A DNA stretch of 64,000 nucleotides from CAIOYC01 sp038327995. GTDB taxonomy: Bacteria; Pseudomonadota; Alphaproteobacteria; Caulobacterales; Caulobacteraceae. The stretch is taken from contig JBBQLP010000007.1 in assembly GCA_038327995.1 (NCBI GenBank), positions 1-64,000 on the forward strand, read 5' to 3'. This document shows, piece by piece, positions 1-11,295 of this stretch. The notes beneath the pieces were generated by a model, which saw nothing but the letters and a program-made list of their open reading frames with translations, did not search any database and was not told the origin of the DNA. The translations under genes were made by a program, and so were the position numbers. The first letter of the stretch is position 1. Every line of letters starts with the position of its first letter.

Positions 1-2
1 TG

Positions 3-77
3 TTGTTGCTGGCAGTTTTCCTGCGCAAAGACGGCGGTTGGAACAGAAACGATGACGACCAAGCCCAAAAGAAGTGA
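3..77 (+). CDS. possible C-terminal tail of a protein entering from the left edge (partial)
   Basis: The third forward frame is open from the window edge to a TGA at 75-77. It reads as a short hydrophobic stretch (LLLAVFL) followed by a charged tail (RKDGGW...DDDQAQKK), as at the end of a membrane protein. Only 24 codons are visible, and another frame is also open to about 129, so this is weak. It does not look like the C-terminus of NusA, which usually precedes ylxR. Confidence 0.25.
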   Translation: MLLAVFLRKDGGWNRNDDDQAQKK

Positions 78-315
78 CCTAGTGCGCATAGCTGAGCCTC
101 CACAGGAGCATAAGTTGTTTCTCGATTGAAAACTTAATGCGGCTGCAGCCGAAAGGTTCACGGCCCCGCCCGGCCCTTTACCGCCCGCACAACAAGCCCC
201 GATCAAGACGCCGTAGCTGACAAGGAATGGGCTTCGAGCTTGACGGACCCTCAACAGGGAAGAGAAATGCGGGTTGTAGAACCCTCCTCCCTCGCCTCCG
301 CGCCTTCCTTCCTCT
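78..315. other. intergenic stretch before ylxR, no gene seen
   Basis: Bases up to about 160 are less GC-rich than the rest of the window; the remainder is GC-rich. No convincing ORF, tRNA or Rho-independent terminator was found. A reverse ORF overlapping it (178-414) is arginine-rich, has no recognisable family features and was left out. The ylxR-infB promoter may lie here, but I could not pick out a promoter with confidence. Confidence 0.4.
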
Positions 316-1038
316 ATGCCGCGCGGCATGAATGAGGTTCCTGAAACCCGCGAGCCCGAAGAAGAGTCGCCCAGCTTCCCCGCGCCGCGCACCCACGCCG
401 AGGCGTCGCGGCAACGGCGGGACATCGTCTCCGGTGCGGTGATGGAAGAAGCGCGGCTGATCCGCTTCGTGGCGGGGCCGGAGGGCGAAGTGGTCGCCGA
501 CCTCGGGCGCTCGCTGCCGGGGCGGGGCCTGTGGGTCGAGGGAAACCGGGCGGCGGTGGATCAGGCGGTCAAGCGCCAGGCCTTCTCCCGCGCAGCCAAG
601 ACAAAGCTCAATGCGCCAGCCGACCTGTCAGACCGGGTGGAGGCGCTTCTGGTGCGCCGATGCCTCGACCGACTGGGCCTTGCGCGGGGGGCGGGGGCGC
701 TTACATCGGGCTTTGAAAAGGTCTCCGCCGCCTTGTCGAGCGGCAAGGTCGCCTGGTTGATCGAGGCCAGCGACGGCTCGGACGATGGACGACAGAAGCT
801 GTTCCGGATCGCGCGCCAGCAAAAACGACCGCCCTCTATCTGCGGCGCGTTTTCGGCGGACGAATTGGGTTTGGCCTTGGGCCTCGGCCATGCGATACAC
901 TCCGCCTTCCTTGCAGGGCGATGGGCGCAGCGCTGGACCGATGAGGTCGGCAGACTCGCCGGATTTCGCTCCCTCCAGCCGGAAAGCTGGAGCCATCCTG
1001 AGCGTTGGGCCCCGGGCGACCGGGACGGCGAGGCCTGA
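316..1038 (+). CDS. ylxR: YlxR-family RNA-binding protein (DUF448) with C-terminal L7Ae-like domain
   Basis: This is a predicted RNA-binding protein of the YlxR family, which normally lies between nusA and infB. Residues 33-98 carry the YlxR core: R-R-x-I-V-S-G, then LIRFVAGP, PGRGLWV and a basic SRAAKTKL end. The cysteine common at the third position of the first motif is Asp36 here. Residues about 110-215 resemble the L7Ae-like extension found in alphaproteobacterial members. The start is uncertain: ATG 316 and the in-frame ATG 328 both lack a clear Shine-Dalgarno sequence. It sits 101 bases upstream of infB in the same direction, fitting the usual operon, but nusA is not visible upstream. 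Confidence 0.85.
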   Translation: MPRGMNEVPETREPEEESPSFPAPRTHAEASRQRRDIVSGAVMEEARLIRFVAGPEGEVVADLGRSLPGRGLWVEGNRAAVDQAVKRQAFSRAAKTKLNAPADLSDRVEALLVRRCLDRLGLARGAGALTSGFEKVSAALSSGKVAWLIEASDGSDDGRQKLFRIARQQKRPPSICGAFSADELGLALGLGHAIHSAFLAGRWAQRWTDEVGRLAGFRSLQPESWSHPERWAPGDRDGEA

Positions 1039-1061
1039 GGTGGGTGGTGGCGCAAACGCGT

Positions 1062-1127
1062 CTCCGTTCCGCCTCGTCTTTAATTTCTACGCTCGCGCAT
1101 CGGCGCGGGTGATCGGGACGGAACGAG
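1062..1127 (+). promoter_or_regulatory. long-range inverted repeat in the infB leader
   Basis: CTCCGTTCCG (1062-1071) can pair with CGGAACGAG (1119-1127) with one bulge, enclosing a GC-rich segment that has its own short CGCGC/GCGCG pairing. The structure ends 12 bases before the infB ATG at 1140, so it would sit next to the ribosome binding region. A role in translation control is inference only. Confidence 0.3.
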
Positions 1128-1139
1128 TAAAGCGAGCGA

Positions 1140-4133
<2,994 letters not shown>

Positions 4134-4160
4134 AGTCGGCGCCGGGGGGCGGGGTCAGTC

Positions 4161-4490
4161 ATGAAGTCGGTTATTCTGGCGGTTTCCCTTTTCGGCATCT
4201 GGTTCGGCTCGCCGTCGGACAAGCAGGTGCTGCGCAAGGGCCAGGGCAAGGTGAGCGGCCAGTTCGTAACCGCGCCTGCCTACGAGGGCGTGAAAATCTT
4301 TCGCCACGGCAGCCGCTGGACGGTATGCGGAACGGCGACCGGACAGCACCTGAAGGGGCGAACAGGAGCCGAGCGCTTCATCGTCGACCGCAAGACCCTG
4401 ATGTTCTCGGGCGACCCGGCCTACACCGCCGCTCCCGACGACAAGGAAGCCTTCGAGACCCTTTGGAAGACCCGCTGCATCAAGGGTTAG
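4161..4490 (+). CDS. small exported hypothetical protein
   Basis: I do not recognise the family. The 109-residue product starts MKSVILAVSLFGIWFGSPS, a short hydrophobic N-terminus that could be a signal peptide or membrane anchor. The rest is polar with two cysteines (in TVCGTA and TRCIKG) that could form a disulfide in the periplasm. It starts 27 bases after the infB stop on the same strand and may be read through from infB. An overlapping frame (4046-4498) covers the same DNA but begins inside infB and is Arg/His-rich, so I prefer this one. Confidence 0.55.
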   Translation: MKSVILAVSLFGIWFGSPSDKQVLRKGQGKVSGQFVTAPAYEGVKIFRHGSRWTVCGTATGQHLKGRTGAERFIVDRKTLMFSGDPAYTAAPDDKEAFETLWKTRCIKG

Positions 4491-4566
4491 GGACGTAGTA
4501 ATCAGGCATAGCCAAGCGCGAGCGTAGCCTTAAGATCGGTCCAACCCATATCGGAACAGGATCGCC

Positions 4567-5952
4567 ATGCGCCGCGCCATCACCCTCGCCGCCCTTCTCG
4601 CCGCCGCTCCCTTGACCGCCCATGCGGCGGAAGCGGGCCTACCCCTCGCCCTGAAAGCCCAGATCGACCGGGGGGTGGCGGCGGCGCTGAAGGCCAACGA
4701 TTGCCCGTCCGCCTCCATCGCCGTGGTGAAGGATGGGCGGATCGCCTATGCGAAGGCCTATGGCAAGTCCCGCCTTTCGCCTCCGCTCGCGGCGAGCAAC
4801 CGCACGCGCTACCAGATCGCCTCCATCTCCAAGGAGATCGTCGCCGCCGCCGCGCTGATCCTGCAACAGGACGGCAAGTTGTCTCTCGACGACAAGGTCT
4901 CCCGCTGGCTGCCGGACCTGACCGACGCCGACAAGATCACGGTCCGTCAGGTGCTGACGCATACGGCGGGCTATTCGGACTACTGGCCGCAAGACTATCT
5001 GATGGCGCCGATGGCGCGGCCCACCACGCCGCAAGCGATCCTCGACGGCTGGGCCAAAAAGCCGCTCGATTTCAAGCCGGGCGAGGACTGGCAGTATTCC
5101 AACACCGGCTATGTGGTCGCTGGACGGATCATCGAGAAGGCGTCGGGCCAGCCGCTCTACGCCTTCATCCAGCAGCGTATTTTTACGCCGCTTCACATCA
5201 CCGATGCGGTGGACGCGGATGCCACACCGCTGATCTCGCCCGACGCCATCGGCTATGAGCGCGCGGCGCTGGGACCGCTGCGGCCGTCTCCCTACGAGGG
5301 CAAGGGCTGGCTTTATGCGGCGGGCCAGCTTGGTCTGACGGCGGAAGACCTTGCCAAATGGGACGTGAGCCTTCTGGACCGAACCCTTCTGAAGCCGGAG
5401 AGCTATACCGCCGAGTTCACTCCGGTGAAGCTGAACAGCGGTCGGGATTCCGGTTACGCCCTCGGGCTTCAGGTGGGTAAGGACAACGGGCGGACCTTCA
5501 TCCATCACGGGGGCGAGGGCTCGGGCTTTCTGGCCGAGAACCGCATCTATCCGGACGACAAGGTGGCCATCGTCGTCCTCACCAACACTATCTCGGGCTC
5601 GGCCCAGACCGACATCGCTGACCGGCTCGCCTACCTCGTTCTGCCGCCCAAGGGTCTCGATCCCAAGGTGCGCGCCCTGTTCGAGGGGCTGCAGCACGGC
5701 AAGGTGGACCGCTCCGCCTTCACCGAGAACTTCAACGGCTATCTCGACGCGAAGACTGTCGCCGACTACGCCCGCAGCCTGGGTCCTCTTGGGGAACCCA
5801 CTTCCTTCAAGGCCAGACGTGAGGGCGACCGGGGCGGGATGAAGTTCCACAGCTACCACATCATCGCCGGGGGCAAGCCGCTGGACCTGACCATCTACGT
5901 CATGCCCGACGGGAAGATCGAACAGTTCCTGATCTACGCCGCCACGAGCTGA
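4567..5952 (+). CDS. serine hydrolase of the beta-lactamase class C / DD-peptidase family, exported
   Basis: The 461-residue protein has a clear signal peptide (MRRAITLAAL...THA, cleavage near residue 20-22), so it acts outside the cytoplasm. The catalytic features of the serine beta-lactamase fold are present: S86-x-x-K89 (SISK), Y177-S-N179 and H314-G-G as the third motif. This set is shared by class C beta-lactamases, esterases (EstB type) and D-aminopeptidases, so the substrate cannot be assigned. A C-terminal extension of about 110 residues follows the catalytic domain. The next gene begins 27 bases downstream, so the two may be cotranscribed. Resistance should not be inferred from family membership alone. 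Confidence 0.85.
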   Translation: MRRAITLAALLAAAPLTAHAAEAGLPLALKAQIDRGVAAALKANDCPSASIAVVKDGRIAYAKAYGKSRLSPPLAASNRTRYQIASISKEIVAAAALILQQDGKLSLDDKVSRWLPDLTDADKITVRQVLTHTAGYSDYWPQDYLMAPMARPTTPQAILDGWAKKPLDFKPGEDWQYSNTGYVVAGRIIEKASGQPLYAFIQQRIFTPLHITDAVDADATPLISPDAIGYERAALGPLRPSPYEGKGWLYAAGQLGLTAEDLAKWDVSLLDRTLLKPESYTAEFTPVKLNSGRDSGYALGLQVGKDNGRTFIHHGGEGSGFLAENRIYPDDKVAIVVLTNTISGSAQTDIADRLAYLVLPPKGLDPKVRALFEGLQHGKVDRSAFTENFNGYLDAKTVADYARSLGPLGEPTSFKARREGDRGGMKFHSYHIIAGGKPLDLTIYVMPDGKIEQFLIYAATS

Positions 5953-5979
5953 TCGACGCGTTTGTCCAGGGAGGATCGC

Positions 5980-6786
5980 ATGGCCGACGCCGATGTGCTG
6001 AAGGACTACACCCGCTTTGATTTCAAGGACGGGAAGTGGACGCGGCCGGTCTTTCGCAAGGGCTCCGGCCCCGGCGTCATCATCATCCACGAGATCCCCG
6101 GCCTGCATCCGCTGGTGGTGCGGTTCGCCGACCGGGTGGCGGCGGCGGGCATGACGGTGTTCGTCCCCAGCCTGTTCGGCGAGCCCGGCAAGGCGGTGTC
6201 CCCCCGCTACGCCACGGGCGAAATCCTGAAGGCGATCTGCATCCGGCGCGAGTTCAACGTCTGGGCGACCGATAAATCCAGCCCCATCGTCGACTGGTTG
6301 AAGGCGCTGGCGAAGATGGCGCACAAGGACTGTGGTGGGCGGGGCGTGGGCGCGATCGGGATGTGCTTCACCGGCAATTTTGCGATGGCCATGATGACCG
6401 AGCCCGCGGTGGTCGCGCCGGTTCTGTCCCAGCCCTCGCTGCCCTTCCCCCTCGGCGCCCGGCGCAAGGCGGCGATGGGGCTTTCCGCCGATGAGATCGG
6501 CTGCGCCCGGCGACGGTTCCAGGACGAGGGCCTCTCGGCGATCGGTCTCAGGTTTGACGCTGATCCGCTCGTGCCGCCTGAGCGGTTCGACACCTTCAAG
6601 TCCACCTTCGGTGAGGCGTTCGAAGTGATCGAGATCGCCGACGCCGACGGTCTTCCCGCCTTCGGGCGGCCCCACTCGCACTCTGTCCTGACCATCAACC
6701 TGCGCGACGATGATCCGGATGGGCCGACCAGGCGGGCCGAGGACCGGGTGATCGCCTTCTTCAAGGAACGCACGGCGGCGTGTTGA
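5980..6786 (+). CDS. dienelactone hydrolase family protein
   Basis: This is an alpha/beta hydrolase of the dienelactone hydrolase family, which cleaves lactones or esters using a cysteine nucleophile. The protein is 268 residues when started at ATG 5980, which is chosen over an in-frame TTG at 5962 because AGGGAGGAT lies just upstream. Expected catalytic features are the Cys in IGMCFTG (C129), E38 in IHEIPG, an Asp in RFDADP (193 or 195) and a His near 232-234 (GRPHSHS). No signal peptide is seen, so it is probably cytoplasmic. It follows the serine hydrolase on the same strand. The real substrate is unknown; chloroaromatic dienelactones are only the family prototype. Confidence 0.85.
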   Translation: MADADVLKDYTRFDFKDGKWTRPVFRKGSGPGVIIIHEIPGLHPLVVRFADRVAAAGMTVFVPSLFGEPGKAVSPRYATGEILKAICIRREFNVWATDKSSPIVDWLKALAKMAHKDCGGRGVGAIGMCFTGNFAMAMMTEPAVVAPVLSQPSLPFPLGARRKAAMGLSADEIGCARRRFQDEGLSAIGLRFDADPLVPPERFDTFKSTFGEAFEVIEIADADGLPAFGRPHSHSVLTINLRDDDPDGPTRRAEDRVIAFFKERTAAC

Positions 6787-6831
6787 GGCGGGCGCCTTGA
6801 TGTGGGCGCGTGAGTGAGACAGGGTCAGCCC

Positions 6832-7350
6832 ATGAAACGCGCCCTGCTCACCTTTCTTACCATCGCCAGCCTGGGAGCTTGCACCACCATCCCGCGCTTT
6901 GAGGCGGCGAGCGACGTTCACGCCCTCCTCGTCTCCATCCGTGACGGAGACCGCGCCGCCTTTGAAGCCCACATTGACCGTCCGGCCCTGAAGGCGCAAC
7001 TCCGCTCGCGGTTGATGGCCGAGGGTGAAAAACAGCACGGGCTGGGCGGCGCGCTCGCCATCTTCGCCGCCGGGCCGCTCATCAACGTGACGGCGGATGC
7101 GCTGCTGCGGCCTGAGGTGTTTCGCGCGGTGGCCATCGAATATGGCTATGACCCGAAACAGGCGATCCCCGGTGCGTTCCTGATCGGCCAGTATGTAACC
7201 CCGCTCGATGGAGGCCGCGCCTGCGTCGCTACCAAGCGCCGGGGCGGCTGTGTCTTTGTCCTCAAGGACGAGGGCGGGACCTACAGGCTGATCGGATTCG
7301 AGGGGCGGCTCGCGCTCGGCCGAGACGGGCTGGCGCATTTAACCGAATAA
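6832..7350 (+). CDS. DUF2939-like lipoprotein
   Basis: Starting at ATG 6832, the product is 172 residues and begins MKRALLTFLTIASLGAC, a lipoprotein signal with Cys17 in the lipobox. An upstream in-frame start at 6814 would push the signal inward and is less likely. The mature part has the ALLVSIRDGDRAAFEAHID style repeat and overall length of DUF2939 proteins, whose function is not known. It probably sits on the inner or outer membrane facing the periplasm. The gene lies 45 bases after the dienelactone hydrolase gene on the same strand. Confidence 0.7.
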   Translation: MKRALLTFLTIASLGACTTIPRFEAASDVHALLVSIRDGDRAAFEAHIDRPALKAQLRSRLMAEGEKQHGLGGALAIFAAGPLINVTADALLRPEVFRAVAIEYGYDPKQAIPGAFLIGQYVTPLDGGRACVATKRRGGCVFVLKDEGGTYRLIGFEGRLALGRDGLAHLTE

Positions 7351-7374
7351 AAACAACAAACTGGGGGAAGCGAA

Positions 7375-7833
7375 ATGCGAATTATTCTTGCGATCTTGAG
7401 CGGCGGGCTGGCGGCCGGGCTGATGGACTTCTGCGCGGCCATGACCATCAACCGCTTGCCGGTGCTGACCATCGGCAGGGCGGTTGCGACGGGCCTTTAC
7501 GGGAAGGCGTCGTTCAAGATGGGCGACGACGTGGGATGGCAGGGCGTGGGCTTGCACTTCGCCATGTCGCTCCTGATCGCCGCCATCTATGTGCTGGCGG
7601 CGGAGCGGATCGCGCTGATGCGCCAGAACACCCTCTTGTTCGGTCTCCTCTATGGAGTGGGCGTCTTCGCGGTGATGAACTACGTGGTCAGACCGCTCTC
7701 CAAAGCGGGGATAGCGCACTATGCGTCGCCGCTGCTCTTGATCGAAAACCTCATGGCCATGCTGATCTTCGGGCTGTTCGTGGCCTACGCCGACCGTTTC
7801 TTCGCACCGGCTGCGGCGCATACGCTCCACTAG
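7375..7833 (+). CDS. small integral membrane protein
   Basis: This 152-residue protein has about four hydrophobic helices: residues 1-22, roughly 60-78, 85-105 and 118-140. An AAERIALM loop and a VRPLSKAG loop lie between helices. The pattern is reminiscent of YagU/DUF1440-type inner-membrane proteins, but I cannot assign it firmly. A GGGGGAAGCGAA-like purine run lies just upstream of the ATG and serves as ribosome binding site. It follows the lipoprotein gene by 24 bases and is likely in the same unit. Confidence 0.6.
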   Translation: MRIILAILSGGLAAGLMDFCAAMTINRLPVLTIGRAVATGLYGKASFKMGDDVGWQGVGLHFAMSLLIAAIYVLAAERIALMRQNTLLFGLLYGVGVFAVMNYVVRPLSKAGIAHYASPLLLIENLMAMLIFGLFVAYADRFFAPAAAHTLH

Positions 7834-8116
7834 CTGACCGCCAAACGGGAAGTTTGCACCCCACATATCGAGTACAAAGAGTGCAATACGGCGGCGCTTG
7901 TATCCATGATGCTGTTTCTCCCTCCTTCGCATTGTTGGGTGGGGCTTCACAACCCGTGCGCGTGCAAGCGCTCTTCTCTGCAATGGTCCGGCATTATACG
8001 CCTGCGTCCCGGCGGGGGGATTAGTCGGGCGGCGGCGCTCGCTTCCGGCTGATTTGACCGGGCGATCAGCGCTGGACAGGATAGAGTTGCATCACCAACG
8101 GGCGGCGAGGGGACCT
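7834..8116. other. intergenic region before the glycosyltransferase gene
   Basis: This 283-base gap breaks the same-strand run between the membrane protein and the GT87-like gene. I see no tRNA, terminator with a T-tract or repeat. Overlapping ORFs here are Arg/His-rich shadows. A promoter for the next gene may be present. Confidence 0.4.
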
Positions 8117-9337
8117 ATGGGTAAAACAGAACTGGCCGCCACCGCGTGGTTGCGGGCGATCTTCGCGCCGCGCTGGCGCTTTCCGGTGATCGCCGTGCTG
8201 TTCCTGGCCCCGACCCTGGTTGGTATTCTGACCCGGCTTATCAAGCACAAAAGCTATTTCGCCGACTTCCGCCAACTGGTCTGCGCGGGCCAGCACGTGG
8301 CGCAGGGCCTGCCGCTCTACGGGCCGGGCTCGGCGTGCCCAGCGATGGACGCCATGCCCTTCGTCTATATCCCCGGCGTGGCGCACGTATCGTCGGGGTT
8401 CATGGGAGTGCTGGGAAGTGGAGGCTTCACCCTTCTTTACGCGGCGCTGTTCGTCCTGGCGGCGGTATCTATGGTCTTCACCCTGGTGTTCGACCGCCGG
8501 GTTCCCGGAACGCCGCAGGAACGCGTGCCGACCCTGGCGCTGATCACCGGCAGCGCGGTGAGCTGGGGCAATATCGCCCTGCCGCTCTCGGCCTTGATCG
8601 GCGCGGCGGCGGTTGTGCTGGAAAGCTGGCCGATCCTGTTCGTGCTGGCGGTGGCGCTGGCGACGGTGGTCAAGCCGCTCTACGCCGCGTGCCTTTTGCC
8701 GCTGATCTATCTGCCGCGCTCGCGGGTTCAGCGGGCGGGGCTGATCGCGCTCGGCCTGATCCTCGGGCTGACCCCCGTCGCGTTGTTTCTCTTCACCGGC
8801 GGTGAGGCCGCGAAGGCTTGGAGCTTCCAGACCGAACACTATGTGGCGACCCAGGCGTCGGGGTTCGGCTTCCTCGGCTGGCAGACGCTGCTGTTTCGCT
8901 ATAGCGGTCTCGGACCTCTGACCCTGATCGCCTACGCGGTGTTCACGGGCTCAAGCCTGCTGGCCCTGTTGGTGATCGCGGCGCGGGGCGGGCTGGATGT
9001 GCGCAGCAAGGTCTGGCTGTCGCTGGCTGTAGCCTGCCTGATCGTGCCGCGCGTGATGCGCTATGACGTGTTCCTGCTGGGGCTAGGACTGATCGTGACC
9101 GTCTACGCCGCCGAAGCGTTGTCCGTGCGCGCCGGGCGCATCGTGGCCGGTCTCGTCTATGCAGGGCTCGGGATCGCGCTTTTGATGAACTTCGCGGTGG
9201 GCGGAAACCAGCTTTTTCTCATCACCCTTCTGTTCTGGGGCGTGTTGGTCGGCCTCGCGATCGCCATGGTGCGGCGCCCAGGCGAGGCGGACGCCGTCGA
9301 AACGCCCGCTCTGGACATCGGACCCGCCGCCCCCTAA
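8117..9337 (+). CDS. GT87-like (DUF2029) polytopic glycosyltransferase
   Basis: The 406-residue protein is very hydrophobic with about ten predicted membrane spans. It has the early extracytoplasmic loop typical of GT-C enzymes: the acidic YFADFRQL segment after the first helix, then GLPLYGPG and FVYIPG. GT87 enzymes transfer sugars from polyprenyl-phosphate donors on the periplasmic face of the inner membrane. ATG 8117 is preferred over an upstream in-frame start (8054) because GAGGGGACCT lies directly before it and the first helix then starts naturally. The acceptor is unknown. It is the last gene of the block that separates infB from rbfA. Confidence 0.75.
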   Translation: MGKTELAATAWLRAIFAPRWRFPVIAVLFLAPTLVGILTRLIKHKSYFADFRQLVCAGQHVAQGLPLYGPGSACPAMDAMPFVYIPGVAHVSSGFMGVLGSGGFTLLYAALFVLAAVSMVFTLVFDRRVPGTPQERVPTLALITGSAVSWGNIALPLSALIGAAAVVLESWPILFVLAVALATVVKPLYAACLLPLIYLPRSRVQRAGLIALGLILGLTPVALFLFTGGEAAKAWSFQTEHYVATQASGFGFLGWQTLLFRYSGLGPLTLIAYAVFTGSSLLALLVIAARGGLDVRSKVWLSLAVACLIVPRVMRYDVFLLGLGLIVTVYAAEALSVRAGRIVAGLVYAGLGIALLMNFAVGGNQLFLITLLFWGVLVGLAIAMVRRPGEADAVETPALDIGPAAP

Positions 9338-9411
9338 ACCCGCTCGCTTTCGCGCAGACCCACATTCGGTGGACTTCCGGGGCGTTCGAGCCGCCCGGCG
9401 CGTTGGAGACG

Positions 9412-9996
9412 ATGATGAAACCTCCCCAGAAGCCCGGCGGCCTTCGCACCTCCAGCCCCAGCCGCGGCGGTCAAAAGCCCGGCGCCGCCAAATCTGGCGC
9501 GCCGAAGTCTGGCGGCGCGCGTGCAGGACACCGCGCCCGCCCGGCCTCCAAGGACCTCGGCCCCTCCCAGCGTCAGCTTCGCGCGGGTGAGCTTGTGCGG
9601 CACGCGCTGGCGGAGATTCTTCGGGTAGAGGATGTGGCCGATCCGGCGCTGGCGGGTGTTTCCGTCACCGTTACCGAAGTGCGGATGAGCCCCGACCTGA
9701 AGCACGCGATCTGCTTCGTCGAACCGCTTGGCGCAGGTCTCACCGGTGCGGCGGTCGACCTGAAGCTCGCCAAGGACAAGGCCGCCGAGGTTGTGGCGGG
9801 CCTGAACCGGGCCACGCGCTATTTCCGGGGCATATTGGGGCGGAGCATCGAGCTCAAGTTCACCCCGCAACTGCGCTTCCTGCACGACGAGAGCTTCGAC
9901 GCCGCCTCCCACATGAACGAACTGTTCGCCCGCCCCGACGTGGCGCGCGATCTCTATAGACCCTTTGTCCCCCCCGCCGACGAAGACGACGCCTGA
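9412..9996 (+). CDS. rbfA: ribosome-binding factor A
   Basis: RbfA binds the 30S subunit and helps late 16S rRNA maturation. The protein is 194 residues. The KH-like core is recognisable from SQRQLRAGELVRHALAEIL through VSVTVTEVRMSPDLKHA to the TPQLRFLHDESFDAA segment near the C-terminus. An N-terminal extension of about 50 residues is Pro/Gly/Ser/Lys-rich. GGAG at 9405-9408 supports ATG 9412 or the adjacent ATG 9415 rather than the in-frame TTG at 9403. Its stop overlaps the truB start by one base (TGATG), so the two are translationally coupled. Confidence 0.95.
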   Translation: MMKPPQKPGGLRTSSPSRGGQKPGAAKSGAPKSGGARAGHRARPASKDLGPSQRQLRAGELVRHALAEILRVEDVADPALAGVSVTVTEVRMSPDLKHAICFVEPLGAGLTGAAVDLKLAKDKAAEVVAGLNRATRYFRGILGRSIELKFTPQLRFLHDESFDAASHMNELFARPDVARDLYRPFVPPADEDDA

Positions 9997-10958
9997 TGGG
10001 GCGCCGCAAAAAGGGCGACCCGGTTTCGGGCTGGATCTGCCTCGACAAGCCGCTCGACCTCACCTCCACCGCCGCCGTCTCGCGGGTGCGCCGTGCGTTC
10101 AATGCGCAGAAGGCGGGGCACGCGGGCACGCTGGATCCCCTCGCCACCGGCGTCCTGCCCATCGCGCTCGGGGAAGCGACCAAGACCGTCCCTTACCTGA
10201 TGGAGGCGGACAAGACCTATCGTTTCACCATTAAATGGGGCGAGACCACCGCCTCGTTCGACCGGGAAGGGGCGGTGACGGCGACCTCCGACGTGCGCCC
10301 GACCACAGATCAAGTTCGCGCCGCCCTGCCGGTGTTTGTAGGGCAGGTGATGCAGGTCCCGCCGATCTATTCCGCCATCAAGGTCGACGGCGAGCGCGCC
10401 TACGACCTCGCCCGGCAGGGGGTGGAGGTGACGCTGGAAGCCCGCATCGTGCGCATAGATCGCGCCGAGGTAGTCGATGTCCCTGACGCCGATCACGTGA
10501 CGCTGGAGATCGACTGCGGCAAGGGCACCTATGTCCGCGCGATGGTGCGCGATCTGGCGGCGGCGTTAGGCGCCTGCGGGCACGTGTCCGAGCTTCGCCG
10601 CACCCGCGTTGGCCGCTTCATCGAGGCCAATGCAATAGGGCTGGAAAAACTTCAGGAATTGGCGCATACGGGCGCCAGTCTGGAAACGCTGCTTCCGGTC
10701 GAGACCGCGCTGGACGACATCCCGGCGCTGGCCGTGACCACCGAAGACGTATTCAGATTGAAGCAAGGGCGACCGATCGTTCTCGTTCCCCGCCAGGTCG
10801 AAGCGTTGAAAGCGCGGCTCGTCCCCCGAGTGATCGGAGGCGAGGACGCGTCTCGAACCGTTTCCGCCATGTCGGACGGAAAGATCGTCGCGCTCTGTGA
10901 GCTTCGCGCGGGAAGGCTCAATCCCACCCGCGTATTTCACCTCGATCTGGAGACTTGA
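9996..10958 (+). CDS. truB: tRNA pseudouridine(55) synthase
   Basis: TruB converts U55 to pseudouridine in the T-loop of most tRNAs. The 320-residue protein has the catalytic motif GHAGTLDPLATGVL with D47 as the nucleophile, then QVPPIYSAIKVDGERAYDLAR and GTYVRAMVRDL, all characteristic of TruB. The C-terminal part (after about 240) corresponds to the PUA-like end. The ATG overlaps the rbfA stop by one base, and rpsO begins three bases after its own stop, so rbfA-truB-rpsO form one transcription unit. Confidence 0.97.
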   Translation: MGRRKKGDPVSGWICLDKPLDLTSTAAVSRVRRAFNAQKAGHAGTLDPLATGVLPIALGEATKTVPYLMEADKTYRFTIKWGETTASFDREGAVTATSDVRPTTDQVRAALPVFVGQVMQVPPIYSAIKVDGERAYDLARQGVEVTLEARIVRIDRAEVVDVPDADHVTLEIDCGKGTYVRAMVRDLAAALGACGHVSELRRTRVGRFIEANAIGLEKLQELAHTGASLETLLPVETALDDIPALAVTTEDVFRLKQGRPIVLVPRQVEALKARLVPRVIGGEDASRTVSAMSDGKIVALCELRAGRLNPTRVFHLDLET

Positions 10959-10961
10959 ACG

Positions 10962-11231
10962 ATGTCGATTACCCCTGATCGCAAAGCCGATTTGATCCAT
11001 ACCCACGCCCGCACCGAACACGATACGGGTTCTGCTGAAGTCCAGGTGGCAATCCTTTCCGAGCGGATTGCGAACCTCACAGAACACTTCAAGATGCACA
11101 AGAAGGACAACCACTCCCGGCGCGGCCTCCTGAAGATGGTGTCGCAACGCCGCCGCCTTCTGGACCACCTGAAAGACACCCATGAAGACCGTTATACGGC
11201 GATCATCGGGACCCTCGGGTTGCGCCGGTAG
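10962..11231 (+). CDS. rpsO: 30S ribosomal protein S15
   Basis: This is a full-length S15 (89 residues) with the family landmarks GSAEVQVAILSERI, HFKMHKKDNHSRRGLL and the final RYTAIIGTLGLRR. S15 binds the central domain of 16S rRNA and nucleates platform assembly. It starts three bases after the truB stop. Downstream, a 223-base spacer with hairpins separates it from pnp, as in many bacteria. Confidence 0.98.
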   Translation: MSITPDRKADLIHTHARTEHDTGSAEVQVAILSERIANLTEHFKMHKKDNHSRRGLLKMVSQRRRLLDHLKDTHEDRYTAIIGTLGLRR

Positions 11232-11243
11232 GACCACCCAATG

Positions 11244-11274
11244 CCGCTCATCCCGCCTTCGCGAGGGTGAGCGG
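11244..11274 (+). terminator. hairpin after rpsO (attenuator or processing site)
   Basis: CCGCTCA (11244-11250) pairs with TGAGCGG (11268-11274), with extra internal GC pairs around a TTCG-containing loop. There is no T-tract after it, so it is a weak terminator at best. A role as an RNA processing or stability element between rpsO and pnp is plausible, as known for the E. coli rpsO-pnp mRNA. Confidence 0.45.
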
Positions 11275-11281
11275 AAATAGG

Positions 11282-11295
11282 GGAGCATCTGCTCC
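11282..11295 (+). repeat. short perfect inverted repeat in the pnp leader
   Basis: GGAGCA and TGCTCC flank a two-base centre (TC). The palindrome lies just after the rpsO hairpin and about 160 bases before the pnp start. An imperfect CCGGT/ACCGG pair also occurs at 11351-11375. These could be part of the structured leader through which PNPase represses its own mRNA in enterobacteria; here that is inference. Confidence 0.35.

Noticed and set aside
4639..7338. 899-residue minus-strand ORF
   Set aside because: Runs antisense across three plus-strand genes with clear family motifs; composition is typical of a shadow frame.
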